Position numbers and translations under genes: made by a program. The notes under the pieces are model-generated. The model was not told where the DNA came from. It did no database searches and saw only the letters and a list, made by a program, of their open reading frames with translations. DNA of 10,029 nt, taken from positions 1 to 10,029 of the forward strand of contig JAOUQB010000055.1 of the NCBI GenBank assembly GCA_029879555.1, written 5' to 3'. Shown piece after piece: positions 1 through 5,836 of this stretch; the first letter of the stretch is position 1; every line of letters begins with the position of its first letter. The stretch is from Nitrospirota bacterium (GTDB lineage Bacteria > Nitrospirota > Nitrospiria > Nitrospirales > UBA8639).

Positions 1-1
1 T

Positions 2-1270
2 GGAATTCGACCCTTGTATGACACACGGAACGATCTTGATACCGTGGCCGGTGTGGCCGCCAAGCTCACCGAAATGACCGGTGACGGTCGGTTCCGCGAT
101 TACTTCAAATTTGTGTATGACAACCGAGTTGATGTCTACGTACAACGGTTGTTGGATGCCAGTAGCACGGGTTATGGCTATAGCGTCGATACCATGTTGA
201 AGTCAGAAAAAGGTTGGATGGTGATGTGTCGCACGTATCCACGCCAACCATTCTGGGAAGAAACCAACGAATCCAAGCCACAATGGACGCGGACGGGTCG
301 GTATGAAAACTACCGAGTTGAGCCGGAAGCCATTGAATACGGTGAAAACTTCATTTCGCATCGAGAAGGTACTGAAGCCACGCCATACCTGCCGAATGCG
401 ATTATGTCGACGAATCCGTATGTGCGACCGGATGACTATGGTATTCCCATCACGGCGCAACATCATGATGATAAGACTGTCCGGAACATCAAGTTGCCGT
501 GGCAGGAAATTAAACGGTATTCCAACCCATTGTGGGAAAAAGGGTATCAGTTCTATTGCGTGACACCAAAGACGAGACATCGGGTGCACAGTCAATGGTC
601 AGTCAATGACTGGGTCCAGATGTATGAGTCGAACTTCGGTGACGCGTATCGAATGGATAAACGGACACCAGGTGTCGGGGAACATCAAATCCATATCAAT
701 CCACAAGCGGCGAAAGACCGTGGTATCAACGACGGTGACTATGTCTACGTTGATGGGAACCCAGTCGATCGTCCGTACCGTGGTTGGAAGCCAAGTGACC
801 CGTACTACAAGGTTGCGCGGTTGATGATCCGGGCGAAATACAACCCGGCGTTCCCGTACCATGTGACCATGGCGAAACATGCGCCATATGTCGGTACTGC
901 AAAATCAGTGAAAGGGCATGAAACGCGACCAGACGGACGCGCGATTGCCATGGATACTGGGTATCAATCGAACTTCCGGTATGGGGCCCAACAGTCCTTT
1001 ACACGGGACTGGTTGATGCCAATTCAGCAATTGGATTCACTGCCAGGTAAGCATGCGGTGGGTTGGAAGTTTAAATTTGGGTACCAAGTGGACAACCATG
1101 CGGTCAATACGGTGCCGAAAGAATGTCTCATCCGTATCACGAAGGCGGAAGACGGTGGAATCGGTGGCCGTGGACCGTGGGAACCAGTCCGGACCGGGTT
1201 TACACCAGGTCAGGAAAATGAGTTCATGATTAAATGGCTCAAAGGTGACCACATTAAAATCAAAGTGTAA
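2..1270 (+). CDS. nxrA: Nitrite oxidoreductase alpha subunit NxrA, C-terminal part (5' end outside window)
   Basis: This is the C-terminal ~422 residues of the catalytic molybdopterin subunit of nitrite oxidoreductase, which oxidises nitrite to nitrate; in Nitrospira it is held to act on the periplasmic side of the membrane. The reading frame is open from the first bases (G-I-R-P-L-Y-D-T...), so the TTG at 14 is an internal Leu codon and not a start. The identification rests on the immediately following nxrB and on the protein's type II DMSO-reductase-family character. The stretch from about base 575 (RHRVHSQW) through HINPQAAKDRGINDGDYVYV matches the C-terminal molybdopterin-dinucleotide-binding barrel common to this superfamily. 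The N-terminal Fe-S ligands and the Mo-coordinating residue lie outside the window and cannot be checked. The frame ends in TAA with no frameshift. nxrB begins 78 bases downstream on the same strand, so the two are probably co-transcribed. NarG-like or chlorate-reductase-like enzymes are the alternatives, but the NxrB partner makes NxrA much more likely. Confidence 0.95.
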   Translation, partial: GIRPLYDTRNDLDTVAGVAAKLTEMTGDGRFRDYFKFVYDNRVDVYVQRLLDASSTGYGYSVDTMLKSEKGWMVMCRTYPRQPFWEETNESKPQWTRTGRYENYRVEPEAIEYGENFISHREGTEATPYLPNAIMSTNPYVRPDDYGIPITAQHHDDKTVRNIKLPWQEIKRYSNPLWEKGYQFYCVTPKTRHRVHSQWSVNDWVQMYESNFGDAYRMDKRTPGVGEHQIHINPQAAKDRGINDGDYVYVDGNPVDRPYRGWKPSDPYYKVARLMIRAKYNPAFPYHVTMAKHAPYVGTAKSVKGHETRPDGRAIAMDTGYQSNFRYGAQQSFTRDWLMPIQQLDSLPGKHAVGWKFKFGYQVDNHAVNTVPKECLIRITKAEDGGIGGRGPWEPVRTGFTPGQENEFMIKWLKGDHIKIKV

Positions 1271-1273
1271 GAG

Positions 1274-1310
1274 ACAGTTTCTGGGAACCCCAAAAAGGTT
1301 CACGGACTGT
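1274..1310 (+). promoter_or_regulatory. Intercistronic hairpin between nxrA and nxrB
   Basis: Two nested inverted arms are visible: ACAGT (1274-1278) with ACTGT (1306-1310), and GAACC (1285-1289) with GGTTC (1297-1301). The loop is CCAAAAA and the two helices are separated by an internal bulge. No T-run follows, so it does not look like a full terminator. By inference it could stabilise the nxrA 3' end or tune the A:B ratio. The nxrB ribosome site GGAGGA (1339-1344) lies outside the fold. Confidence 0.45.
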
Positions 1311-1348
1311 TCATTTGGTAAACCAATATTTAAAAAACGGAGGAAACC

Positions 1349-2638
1349 ATGCCAGAAGTTTATAATTGGCACTTAGGCCGAAAGATGCTGTATCCCTATG
1401 AGGAACGGCATCCAAAATGGCAGTTTGCGTTTGTGTTCAACATTAACCGGTGTTTGGCGTGTCAAACCTGTTCCATGGCAGATAAGTCCACGTGGCTGTT
1501 CTCCAAAGGGCAGGAATACATGTGGTGGAACAATGTGGAAACGAAGCCGTATGGTGGATATCCACAGTTCTACGATGTGAAGATCACGCAGCTCATCGAA
1601 CAAGTCAACCCAGGAGGACAGGTGTGGAACGTGCGGGTCGGCCGCAAACACCATGCTCCTTATGGCGTGTTTGAAGGGATGACCATCTTTGACGCGGGAG
1701 CCAAAATTGGCCAAGCCGCCATTGGGTACATCCCGACTGACCAAGAATGGCGTTTCGTGAATATCTATGAAGATACGGCGACGTCAATGCGTGCCATCGT
1801 GGAAGGCATTGATAAAACCGGGTTCACGAAAGAAGAACCATGGAAAATGACCGGTAGCAGCTTGCCGGAGCATGAAACCTACTTCTTCTACCTTCAACGC
1901 ATTTGTAACCATTGTACGTATCCTGGTTGCTTGGCAGCTTGTCCACGCAAGGCCATTTATAAACGGCCTGAGGACGGGATTGTCTTGATTGACCAAAACC
2001 GTTGCCGTGGGTACAAAAAGTGCGTGGAGCAATGCCCGTTCAAAAAGCCGATGTACCGAGGCACCACTCGGGTGTCGGAAAAATGTATTGCCTGCTATCC
2101 ACGTGTTGAAGGAAAAGATCCTTTGACGGGTGGTGAGCCAATGGAAACACGCTGTATGGCCGCGTGCGTCGGAAAAATCCGACTCCAAGGCTTGGTCAAA
2201 GTAGGTGATGACGGGTTGTGGGCGGAAGATCGTTGGAATCCGTTGTATTATGCCATTCGTGTGGAACAAGTGGCGTTGCCACTCTACCCACAATGGGGCA
2301 CGGAACCCAATGGGTATTACATTCCCCCACGACAAGCCCCACGTGGCTACATCCGGCAGATGTTTGGGCCGGGCGTGGATAATGCCATTGAGAAATATTT
2401 GGTTCCAAGCCGGGAATTGTTGGCGGTGCTTCAGCTCTGGAGAGCCAGCCAACAGATCATCTTCCGGTATGACGTCATTCCTGGACCCAAAGTGTTTGAA
2501 ACCCAAATTCACGGTCGTAAGTTTGAGATGTACAACGACACGGTGTTGGGCTTCAACAAATCGGGCAAGGAAGCCGTCCGGCAGCAGGTGGAAGAGCCAA
2601 TTTATATCCGTCCAGCGGAACGGGTAAACTGGCTGTAA
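1349..2638 (+). CDS. nxrB: Nitrite oxidoreductase beta subunit NxrB (Fe-S electron transfer subunit)
   Basis: This 429-residue protein is the four-cluster ferredoxin subunit that passes electrons from the NxrA molybdenum site towards the membrane partner. The start is fixed by GGAGGA at 1339-1344, four bases before ATG 1349. Four cysteine groups are visible. Group 1 is C35-x2-C38-x2-C41 followed by Asp45 where NarH-type proteins have a fourth Cys. Group 2 is C186, C189, C194, C198. Group 3 is C219, Tyr222, C225, C229; the aromatic residue at the second position is the family sign of a [3Fe-4S] cluster, as Trp is in NarH. Group 4 is C246, C249, C269, C273. There is no N-terminal signal peptide, which agrees with the family view that the beta subunit is exported together with a signal-bearing alpha subunit. 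Length and sequence (for example CLACQTCSMADKSTW) match what I recall of Nitrospira NxrB, the gene used as a phylogenetic marker for the genus. Transcription ends at the strong terminator just downstream. Confidence 0.97.
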   Translation: MPEVYNWHLGRKMLYPYEERHPKWQFAFVFNINRCLACQTCSMADKSTWLFSKGQEYMWWNNVETKPYGGYPQFYDVKITQLIEQVNPGGQVWNVRVGRKHHAPYGVFEGMTIFDAGAKIGQAAIGYIPTDQEWRFVNIYEDTATSMRAIVEGIDKTGFTKEEPWKMTGSSLPEHETYFFYLQRICNHCTYPGCLAACPRKAIYKRPEDGIVLIDQNRCRGYKKCVEQCPFKKPMYRGTTRVSEKCIACYPRVEGKDPLTGGEPMETRCMAACVGKIRLQGLVKVGDDGLWAEDRWNPLYYAIRVEQVALPLYPQWGTEPNGYYIPPRQAPRGYIRQMFGPGVDNAIEKYLVPSRELLAVLQLWRASQQIIFRYDVIPGPKVFETQIHGRKFEMYNDTVLGFNKSGKEAVRQQVEEPIYIRPAERVNWL

Positions 2639-2668
2639 GCGGTACCCTTCGGGTAGCGTGTCGGTGAG

Positions 2669-2706
2669 AGCAGGGGGCGACAAGTTGTCGCCCCCTGCTT
2701 TTTTTT
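2669..2706 (+). terminator. Strong intrinsic terminator of the nxrAB operon
   Basis: A very G+C-rich perfect inverted repeat (GCAGGGGGCGAC at 2670-2681 against GTCGCCCCCTGC at 2687-2698, loop AAGTT) is followed at once by eight T residues (2699-2706). The complementarity extends to 15 bases per arm around a single central base. A smaller TACCC/GGGTA hairpin lies just upstream at 2643-2655. This closes the nxrAB transcript 30 bases after the nxrB stop. Confidence 0.95.
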
Positions 2707-2808
2707 ATTACTCACAAATCATTGAATCATCAGGATAGGGGGATAATGAATTCACTCGACTATGCTAGTCATTCAGATGAAGTCTTTGAAAAAACGACAA
2801 AAAGTGTT

Positions 2809-2836
2809 TTGAATTGTCTCAAATGCCTGATACAAT
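2809..2836 (+). promoter_or_regulatory. Candidate sigma-70 promoter for the 111-aa gene
   Basis: TTGAAT (2809-2814) is separated by 16 bases from TACAAT (2831-2836). A TG dinucleotide one base before the -10 box (2828-2829) gives an extended -10. The predicted transcript start near 2843 lies about 45 bases before the GTG at 2890. It sits after the nxrAB terminator, so the downstream gene has its own transcription signal. Confidence 0.5.
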
Positions 2837-2889
2837 CAAGCCTTAATCGGAATGTTTGATGAACCGTACCTGTTTAGACTTTATTTGAC

Positions 2890-3225
2890 GTGAATCCATC
2901 TCTTGCTTCAAAAGTAGAGGGACCATTTGCCGCCCAAGCCGTTCCTTTTGCGCAAATTATTAAAAATGGAGAGATTCCAGCTGCCTACCTGAGCAATGAT
3001 TATATAATGCATCAATTTGTTGAACGGTTGGTGCACTATATCTTGAGTGTTCCTCAGGGGGCTTTTTCTATGGCCGAATTAGGGAAATTGTTAGAAATGA
3101 TGGACCCTACCCACCAAGTACTATTTTTTAAGCGGTTAAAGGAGAACAGTCCTGGCAGTTTAAAGCAATTTGCTCCATTATATTATGGGTTTATGGCCGA
3201 ATTTGATTCTCTCCTGTTTACCTGA
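2890..3225 (+). CDS. Hypothetical 111-aa soluble protein downstream of nxrAB
   Basis: I do not recognise this family. The protein has no cysteine, no signal peptide and no membrane segment. It looks helical, with a hydrophobic, aromatic C-terminus (FAPLYYGFMAEFDSLLF), and the middle (YIMHQFVERLVHYILSVPQG) could be an amphipathic helix. An in-frame stop lies just upstream at 2875-2877, so GTG 2890 is the earliest start. No Shine-Dalgarno sequence is visible before it, and ATG 3008 is a shorter alternative that would remove about a third of the protein. Base composition is clearly more A+T-rich than nxrAB. It is preceded by the promoter candidate at 2809-2836 and followed by a 113-base gap before the next small gene. 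Its position after nxrAB makes an accessory role possible, but nothing in the sequence proves one. Confidence 0.6.
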   Translation: MNPSLASKVEGPFAAQAVPFAQIIKNGEIPAAYLSNDYIMHQFVERLVHYILSVPQGAFSMAELGKLLEMMDPTHQVLFFKRLKENSPGSLKQFAPLYYGFMAEFDSLLFT

Positions 3226-3293
3226 TTTTTATTGCACATTGTTTAATTTGAGAAATAAGGGCCTTGGTCCTAGAAGGTTCACGTCTTAAGGTT

Positions 3294-3299
3294 TATAAT
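3294..3299 (+). promoter_or_regulatory. Candidate -10 box for the 122-aa gene
   Basis: A perfect TATAAT hexamer lies 39 bases before ATG 3339. The hexamer 17 bases upstream (TAGAAG, 3271-3276) is a poor -35 match, so either an activator is needed or the signal is fortuitous. Confidence 0.35.
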
Positions 3300-3338
3300 T
3301 ATGGGAGAAACGCTACACTTTTTTGCGAGGACTACTGA

Positions 3339-3707
3339 ATGAATTCTACCTTACACCGAGCCGTTGCAAGTTTTTACAATCTTATTTATGAAGGTCAAGC
3401 CTTTGCTTCTACAATGGGAAGAATTGACCAAGGTGAACAAGAGCGATATTTAGGACGAGTGGAGGGCCTTAATTGGGTCTTAGATCGATGTCAGGAATTA
3501 GAAGATGTTGATATGAATTTGACGACGGCCTCGTTGCAAAAACTTTTAGGAGATGTGAAATCCGACCTTGAGCATGAGCTGTCTATTCAACGAAGAGAAA
3601 AGGGGCGAAGGGCTGATGGGCGCGAAGAAGCGTTACTATTTGTTGGCGATTATCTGGCCAGCCTCATGACCGCTACCGAAATAGAGTCCGCGAAAAGTCC
3701 AGTGTAA
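3339..3707 (+). CDS. Hypothetical 122-aa soluble, charged protein
   Basis: I do not recognise this family. The start is well supported: GAGGA at 3327-3331 lies seven bases before ATG 3339. The protein is hydrophilic and probably all-helical. An N-terminal helical segment (TLHRAVASFYNLIYEGQAF) is followed by a heptad-like charged region with one cysteine (NWVLDRCQELEDVDMN). A basic stretch near residues 85-95 (RREKGRRADGR) comes next, then a short hydrophobic helix (ALLFVGDYLASLM). There is no signal peptide or membrane segment. It lies between two other small genes on the same strand, but the gaps (113 and 76 bases) and its own -10 candidate suggest separate transcription. A regulatory or adaptor role is only a guess from charge and size. 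Confidence 0.72.
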   Translation: MNSTLHRAVASFYNLIYEGQAFASTMGRIDQGEQERYLGRVEGLNWVLDRCQELEDVDMNLTTASLQKLLGDVKSDLEHELSIQRREKGRRADGREEALLFVGDYLASLMTATEIESAKSPV

Positions 3708-3730
3708 TACACCAAATAGGAATCTTGATC

Positions 3731-3751
3731 TGGGCCATAGTCAATGGTCCA
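3731..3751 (+). promoter_or_regulatory. Short hairpin after the 122-aa gene
   Basis: TGGGCCAT (3731-3738) pairs with ATGGTCCA (3744-3751) with one G.U pair and a five-base loop. The nearest T-run (3770-3774) is 18 bases further on, so it is at best a weak terminator. It may be an mRNA-end structure for the 122-aa gene. Confidence 0.3.
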
Positions 3752-3783
3752 GAATTCCTCCTCACCTGCTTTTTCATCCGGCC

Positions 3784-4020
3784 ATGGTTTTTTCTACAAA
3801 GACGATCATACGGGAATGGATTGTGCTGGCACTCTGTCTTGGATTAGGAGCGCATGTCGCTCTTGGTGTGCTCTTACATGGAAGCTTGGGTTGGCCAACG
3901 GAGGCGTATGGATTTTATGGGATGGCGTTTGGGCTGGTGATCTATGTGGTCGTACAGGTGAGCCGATCCCTTTGGTGGCTGGTGAAGGGAAAATCAAAGA
4001 CCGTAGATTTCCCCCATTAG
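3784..4020 (+). CDS. Small two-segment membrane protein, 78 aa
   Basis: The family is not recognised. Residues about 12-33 (WIVLALCLGLGAHVALGVLLHG) and 42-61 (YGFYGMAFGLVIYVVVQVS) are convincing membrane helices joined by a short polar turn (GSLGWPTEA). The N-terminus carries K6 and R10, and a basic tail follows the second helix (WWLVKGKSK). This suggests a helical hairpin with both ends in the cytoplasm. No good Shine-Dalgarno sequence precedes ATG 3784, which weakens the start. A longer overlapping frame (3744-4265) is rejected because it lacks protein-like character and runs antisense through the Trm112-like gene. It converges on that gene with 44 bases between the stops. The hydrophobic pattern is the main evidence that this is a real gene. 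Confidence 0.62.
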   Translation: MVFSTKTIIREWIVLALCLGLGAHVALGVLLHGSLGWPTEAYGFYGMAFGLVIYVVVQVSRSLWWLVKGKSKTVDFPH

Positions 4021-4064
4021 TTGATGATAGGCAGGTGGCTTCTTGTTTTACACTAACGGAGGGT

Positions 4065-4361
4065 TTAGGAAAAATCAGACTTTTCGACGAGAATACCTTC
4101 TTCAATAAGCATAATAGGAATTTGATCTCGAATGGGATAGACAACGGTCTCATCCTTCCGAAGAAGGCCGCCATCAATTTTTTCCGTGACTGGTTGCCCC
4201 CCTTTTGTCTTCAGTTCTCCTTTCACAATTCGTTGATTCAGTTGTTCAACAAAGGTTGGCTCTAGTAGGCGAATATCTTGTTTGGTTTCAGGGCAACAGA
4301 GAATCGCTAGCAAATCTTGAGCAATCGTCCCTTTGTCATGTGAAGCGGTATCAGTTTCCAC
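4065..4361 (-). CDS. Trm112-like (YcaR/UPF0434-type) small protein
   Basis: This small protein belongs to the Trm112p-like family; such proteins are known as zinc-knuckle activators of methyltransferases in eukaryotes and archaea, while most bacterial members lack an assigned role. The family pattern is clear at both ends: DLLAILCCPETKQDIRLL near residues 16-33 and VVYPIRDQIPIMLIEEGI near the C-terminus. The second cysteine pair normally found just before the YPIRDGIP motif is absent (DGGLLRKDETVVYPIRD), so classic four-cysteine zinc binding is not possible here. I recall similar cysteine-poor variants in other bacteria. The start chosen is GTG 4361: a strong AAAGGAG (4374-4368) lies six bases upstream, whereas TTG 4364 would leave only three. 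A promoter candidate precedes it at 4434-4406, and an insertion sequence begins roughly 20 bases beyond that. Confidence 0.85.
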   Translation of the reverse strand: METDTASHDKGTIAQDLLAILCCPETKQDIRLLEPTFVEQLNQRIVKGELKTKGGQPVTEKIDGGLLRKDETVVYPIRDQIPIMLIEEGILVEKSDFS

Positions 4362-4405
4362 CAAAGGCTCCTTTCAAGAGTAGACCGTGGGAATTCTATG
4401 CGGTC

Positions 4406-4434
4406 AATGTAGCACCACCTTGGTATTGAGGCAA
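4406..4434 (-). promoter_or_regulatory. Candidate promoter of the Trm112-like gene
   Basis: On the minus strand TTGCCT (4434-4429) and TACATT (4411-4406) are 17 bases apart, which gives a start near 4399 and a leader of roughly 40 bases containing the ribosome site. A second match, TTGACC/TCTACT (4407-4379), would start transcription on top of the ribosome site and is less likely. The promoter lies between the gene and the insertion sequence and appears uninterrupted. Confidence 0.4.
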
Positions 4435-4452
4435 GACAGAGTCTCTTCCACT

Positions 4453-4469
4453 ATGAAATGATACTGAAG
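4453..4469 (+). repeat. Left-end repeat of the IS, outer copy
   Basis: The 17-base sequence ATGAAATGATACTGAAG occurs here and again exactly 35 bases later. It matches the inverted right end over the 13-base core, so it is probably a transposase-binding site. Confidence 0.75.
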
Positions 4470-4487
4470 GGGTGGTTTGTTTCTAAC

Positions 4488-4504
4488 ATGAAATGATACT
4501 GAAG
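4488..4504 (+). repeat. Left-end repeat of the IS, inner copy
   Basis: This is an exact second copy of ATGAAATGATACTGAAG in direct orientation. A weaker echo of the surrounding sequence (TGGTTT at 4473 and again at 4511) suggests a decayed third unit. The sequence before this copy (TTCTAACATG) resembles what lies outside the right-end core (TTCTAATCCAT on the minus strand). Confidence 0.75.
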
Positions 4505-4519
4505 ACCGTCTGGTTTCTG

Positions 4520-4549
4520 TTCATGATGAGGGATGAACCTCATCATGAA
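4520..4549 (+). promoter_or_regulatory. Perfect hairpin enclosing the transposase start codon
   Basis: TTCATGATGAGG (4520-4531) and CCTCATCATGAA (4538-4549) are perfectly complementary over 12 bases with the six-base loop GATGAA. ATG 4533 lies in the loop, the only purine-rich ribosome-site candidate (GAGG, 4528-4531) lies in the 5' arm, and the in-frame ATG 4545 lies in the 3' arm. By analogy with IS10 and IS50, where mRNA structure blocks transposase translation from read-through transcripts, this probably limits transposase synthesis. Confidence 0.65.
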
Positions 4550-5786
4550 CGACACCCCAATCAAGACGTTAGAACACGTTCGACAATTCCTCAATGGGAA
4601 CAAGGCCATTGAGTTCAGCATTGAAGCCAAGGAGGCCCGCTATGCCTGGATTCAGGCCATGCTACTCCGCTTCCACTACCGCCAACTCGGCAAAGCCGAG
4701 AAGGGGCTCGTGCTAGATTTCCTCCAGAAGGTCAGCGGCTATTCCCGAATCCAACTCAAGCGGTTGGTGCAGCAATATGTCCAAAACGGCCGGCTCCACC
4801 GGCGTCAGCGCACCGTCCAGGGGTTTCGCCGCCGCTATACCCTGGAGGATATCCAGTTGCTGGCGCAGACCGATGAGCTGCACGGGACGCTCTCCGGGCC
4901 GGCCACGAAGAAGCTATGTGAACGTGCTTGGGTGCGCTTCAGGCAGTCCGAGTACCATCGGCTGGCTGGCATCTCCGTGAGCTACCTGTATGTCCTACGG
5001 CACAGTTCCCGCTACCGACATGTTCGCCAGCACTTTGACAAGACCCGTCCTACGGTCTCTCGCCTCGGCGAACGCCGGCAACCCCAGCCCAATGGCCAGC
5101 CGGGGTATCTGCGCGTCGATACGGTCCACCAGGGCGATTTGGATGGGGTGAAGGGTGTCTACCATATCAATGCGGTCGATGAGGTGACCCAGTTCGAAAT
5201 CGTCTGTTCGGTGGAGAAAATCAGCGAACGGTACCTGATTCCCGTGTTGGAGGCCCTCTTCGAGCAATTCCCCTTTGTCATTTTGGCGTTCCATGCCGAC
5301 AACGGCTCCGAGTACATCAATCAACACGTGGTCCGATTGCTCAACAAGCTTCTGATCGAACTAACCAAGTCCCGCTCCCGCCATAGCAACGACAATGCCT
5401 TAGTGGAAAGCAAAAATGGGGCGATCATTCGGAAGCAGTTGGGCTATGTCCACATCCCCCAACAGTGGGCATCCCAGCTCAACGTTTTCCATCGCGACCA
5501 CCTCAATCCCTATGTGAACTTTCATCGACCATGCTTTTTCCCGGTGGTGAGCCTGGACGCCACGGGGAAAGCCAGGAAGCGCTACCCCTACGAGGCCATG
5601 ATGACCCCCTATGATAAATTCACATCCCTGCCCAATCCCAAGCAATACCTCAAACCAGGAAGGACTCTGCAACAACTCGATGACATCGCCACCGCGATCA
5701 GCGATAATGACGCGGCCAAACACCTGAACGCAGCCAAATTCACACTCTATCAAATCATCTTTGAACAGAAACCCCGGACGGCCTAA
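4533..5786 (+). CDS. DDE transposase with integrase catalytic core, 417 aa
   Basis: This enzyme would cut and rejoin the ends of its insertion sequence. The N-terminal ~150 residues are basic and helical (for example GYSRIQLKRLVQQYVQNGRLHRRQRTV) and probably form helix-turn-helix DNA-binding domains. The catalytic core shows Asp196 in YLRVDTVHQGD, Asp256 in HADNGSEYIN and Glu292 in ALVESKNG. The last two are separated by exactly 35 residues, the classic D,D(35)E spacing of retroviral-type integrases. A C-terminal region (LNPYVNFHRPCFFPV...KARKRYPYEAMMTPYDKF) is typical of rve-type transposases. The frame is complete with no stop or frameshift, so the protein is probably active. Start ATG 4533 or in-frame ATG 4545 cannot be separated, because both lie in the hairpin at 4520-4549. 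Its base composition is more G+C-rich than the small genes to the left, in keeping with separate origin. Confidence 0.93.
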   Translation: MNLIMNDTPIKTLEHVRQFLNGNKAIEFSIEAKEARYAWIQAMLLRFHYRQLGKAEKGLVLDFLQKVSGYSRIQLKRLVQQYVQNGRLHRRQRTVQGFRRRYTLEDIQLLAQTDELHGTLSGPATKKLCERAWVRFRQSEYHRLAGISVSYLYVLRHSSRYRHVRQHFDKTRPTVSRLGERRQPQPNGQPGYLRVDTVHQGDLDGVKGVYHINAVDEVTQFEIVCSVEKISERYLIPVLEALFEQFPFVILAFHADNGSEYINQHVVRLLNKLLIELTKSRSRHSNDNALVESKNGAIIRKQLGYVHIPQQWASQLNVFHRDHLNPYVNFHRPCFFPVVSLDATGKARKRYPYEAMMTPYDKFTSLPNPKQYLKPGRTLQQLDDIATAISDNDAAKHLNAAKFTLYQIIFEQKPRTA

Positions 5787-5820
5787 TGAATCAGGATCTC
5801 AGCATGTACCGCCCCGCTGC

Positions 5821-5836
5821 TTTCAGTATCATTTAT
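5821..5836 (-). repeat. Right-end inverted repeat of the IS
   Basis: TTTCAGTATCATTTAT is the inverted counterpart of the left-end repeats; 13 bases (5822-5834) match the core exactly. Only one clear copy exists here, against two at the left. A looser resemblance (AAAATACTGACAGG, from 5843) lies just beyond and was not counted. Confidence 0.75.

Larger units (their letters stand above)
4453..5836 (+). mobile_element. Insertion sequence with DDE (rve-type) transposase
   Basis: A single intact transposase gene is bracketed by inverted copies of a 13-base core, AAATGATACTGAA, present twice at the left (4456-4468 and 4491-4503) and once inverted at the right (5822-5834). The element is therefore about 1.38 kb. 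The outermost core copies are each flanked on the outside by ATG (4453-4455 and 5835-5837), which could be a 3-bp target duplication; however, the inner left copy is also preceded by ATG, so the exact ends are uncertain. The element lies between the Trm112-like gene and a DUF502 gene and does not interrupt a recognisable frame. I cannot name the IS family with certainty. The integrase-type catalytic core places it near IS481/IS1202-like or unclassified groups. Confidence 0.85.

Noticed and set aside
14..16. TTG as a start codon for the first frame
   Set aside because: The frame is open upstream to the window edge and the protein is only the C-terminal part of NxrA, so this is an internal Leu.
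1316..1325. Small TTGG/CCAA inverted pair before the nxrB ribosome site
   Set aside because: Only about four pairs of low stability; no support as a regulatory element.
1784..2683. A 299-aa minus-strand frame opposite nxrB
   Set aside because: It is a mirror of the strongly biased nxrB coding sequence with no domain character and spans the nxrAB terminator.
3744..4265. A 173-aa plus-strand frame overlapping the small membrane protein and the Trm112-like gene
   Set aside because: It lacks a recognisable domain, overlaps a better-supported gene in each half on different frames, and its second half is antisense to a clear Trm112-family protein.
4379..4407. TTGACC/TCTACT minus-strand promoter for the Trm112-like gene
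   Set aside because: The hexamers are well spaced, but transcription would begin on the ribosome-binding site, so the upstream pair at 4406-4434 is preferred.
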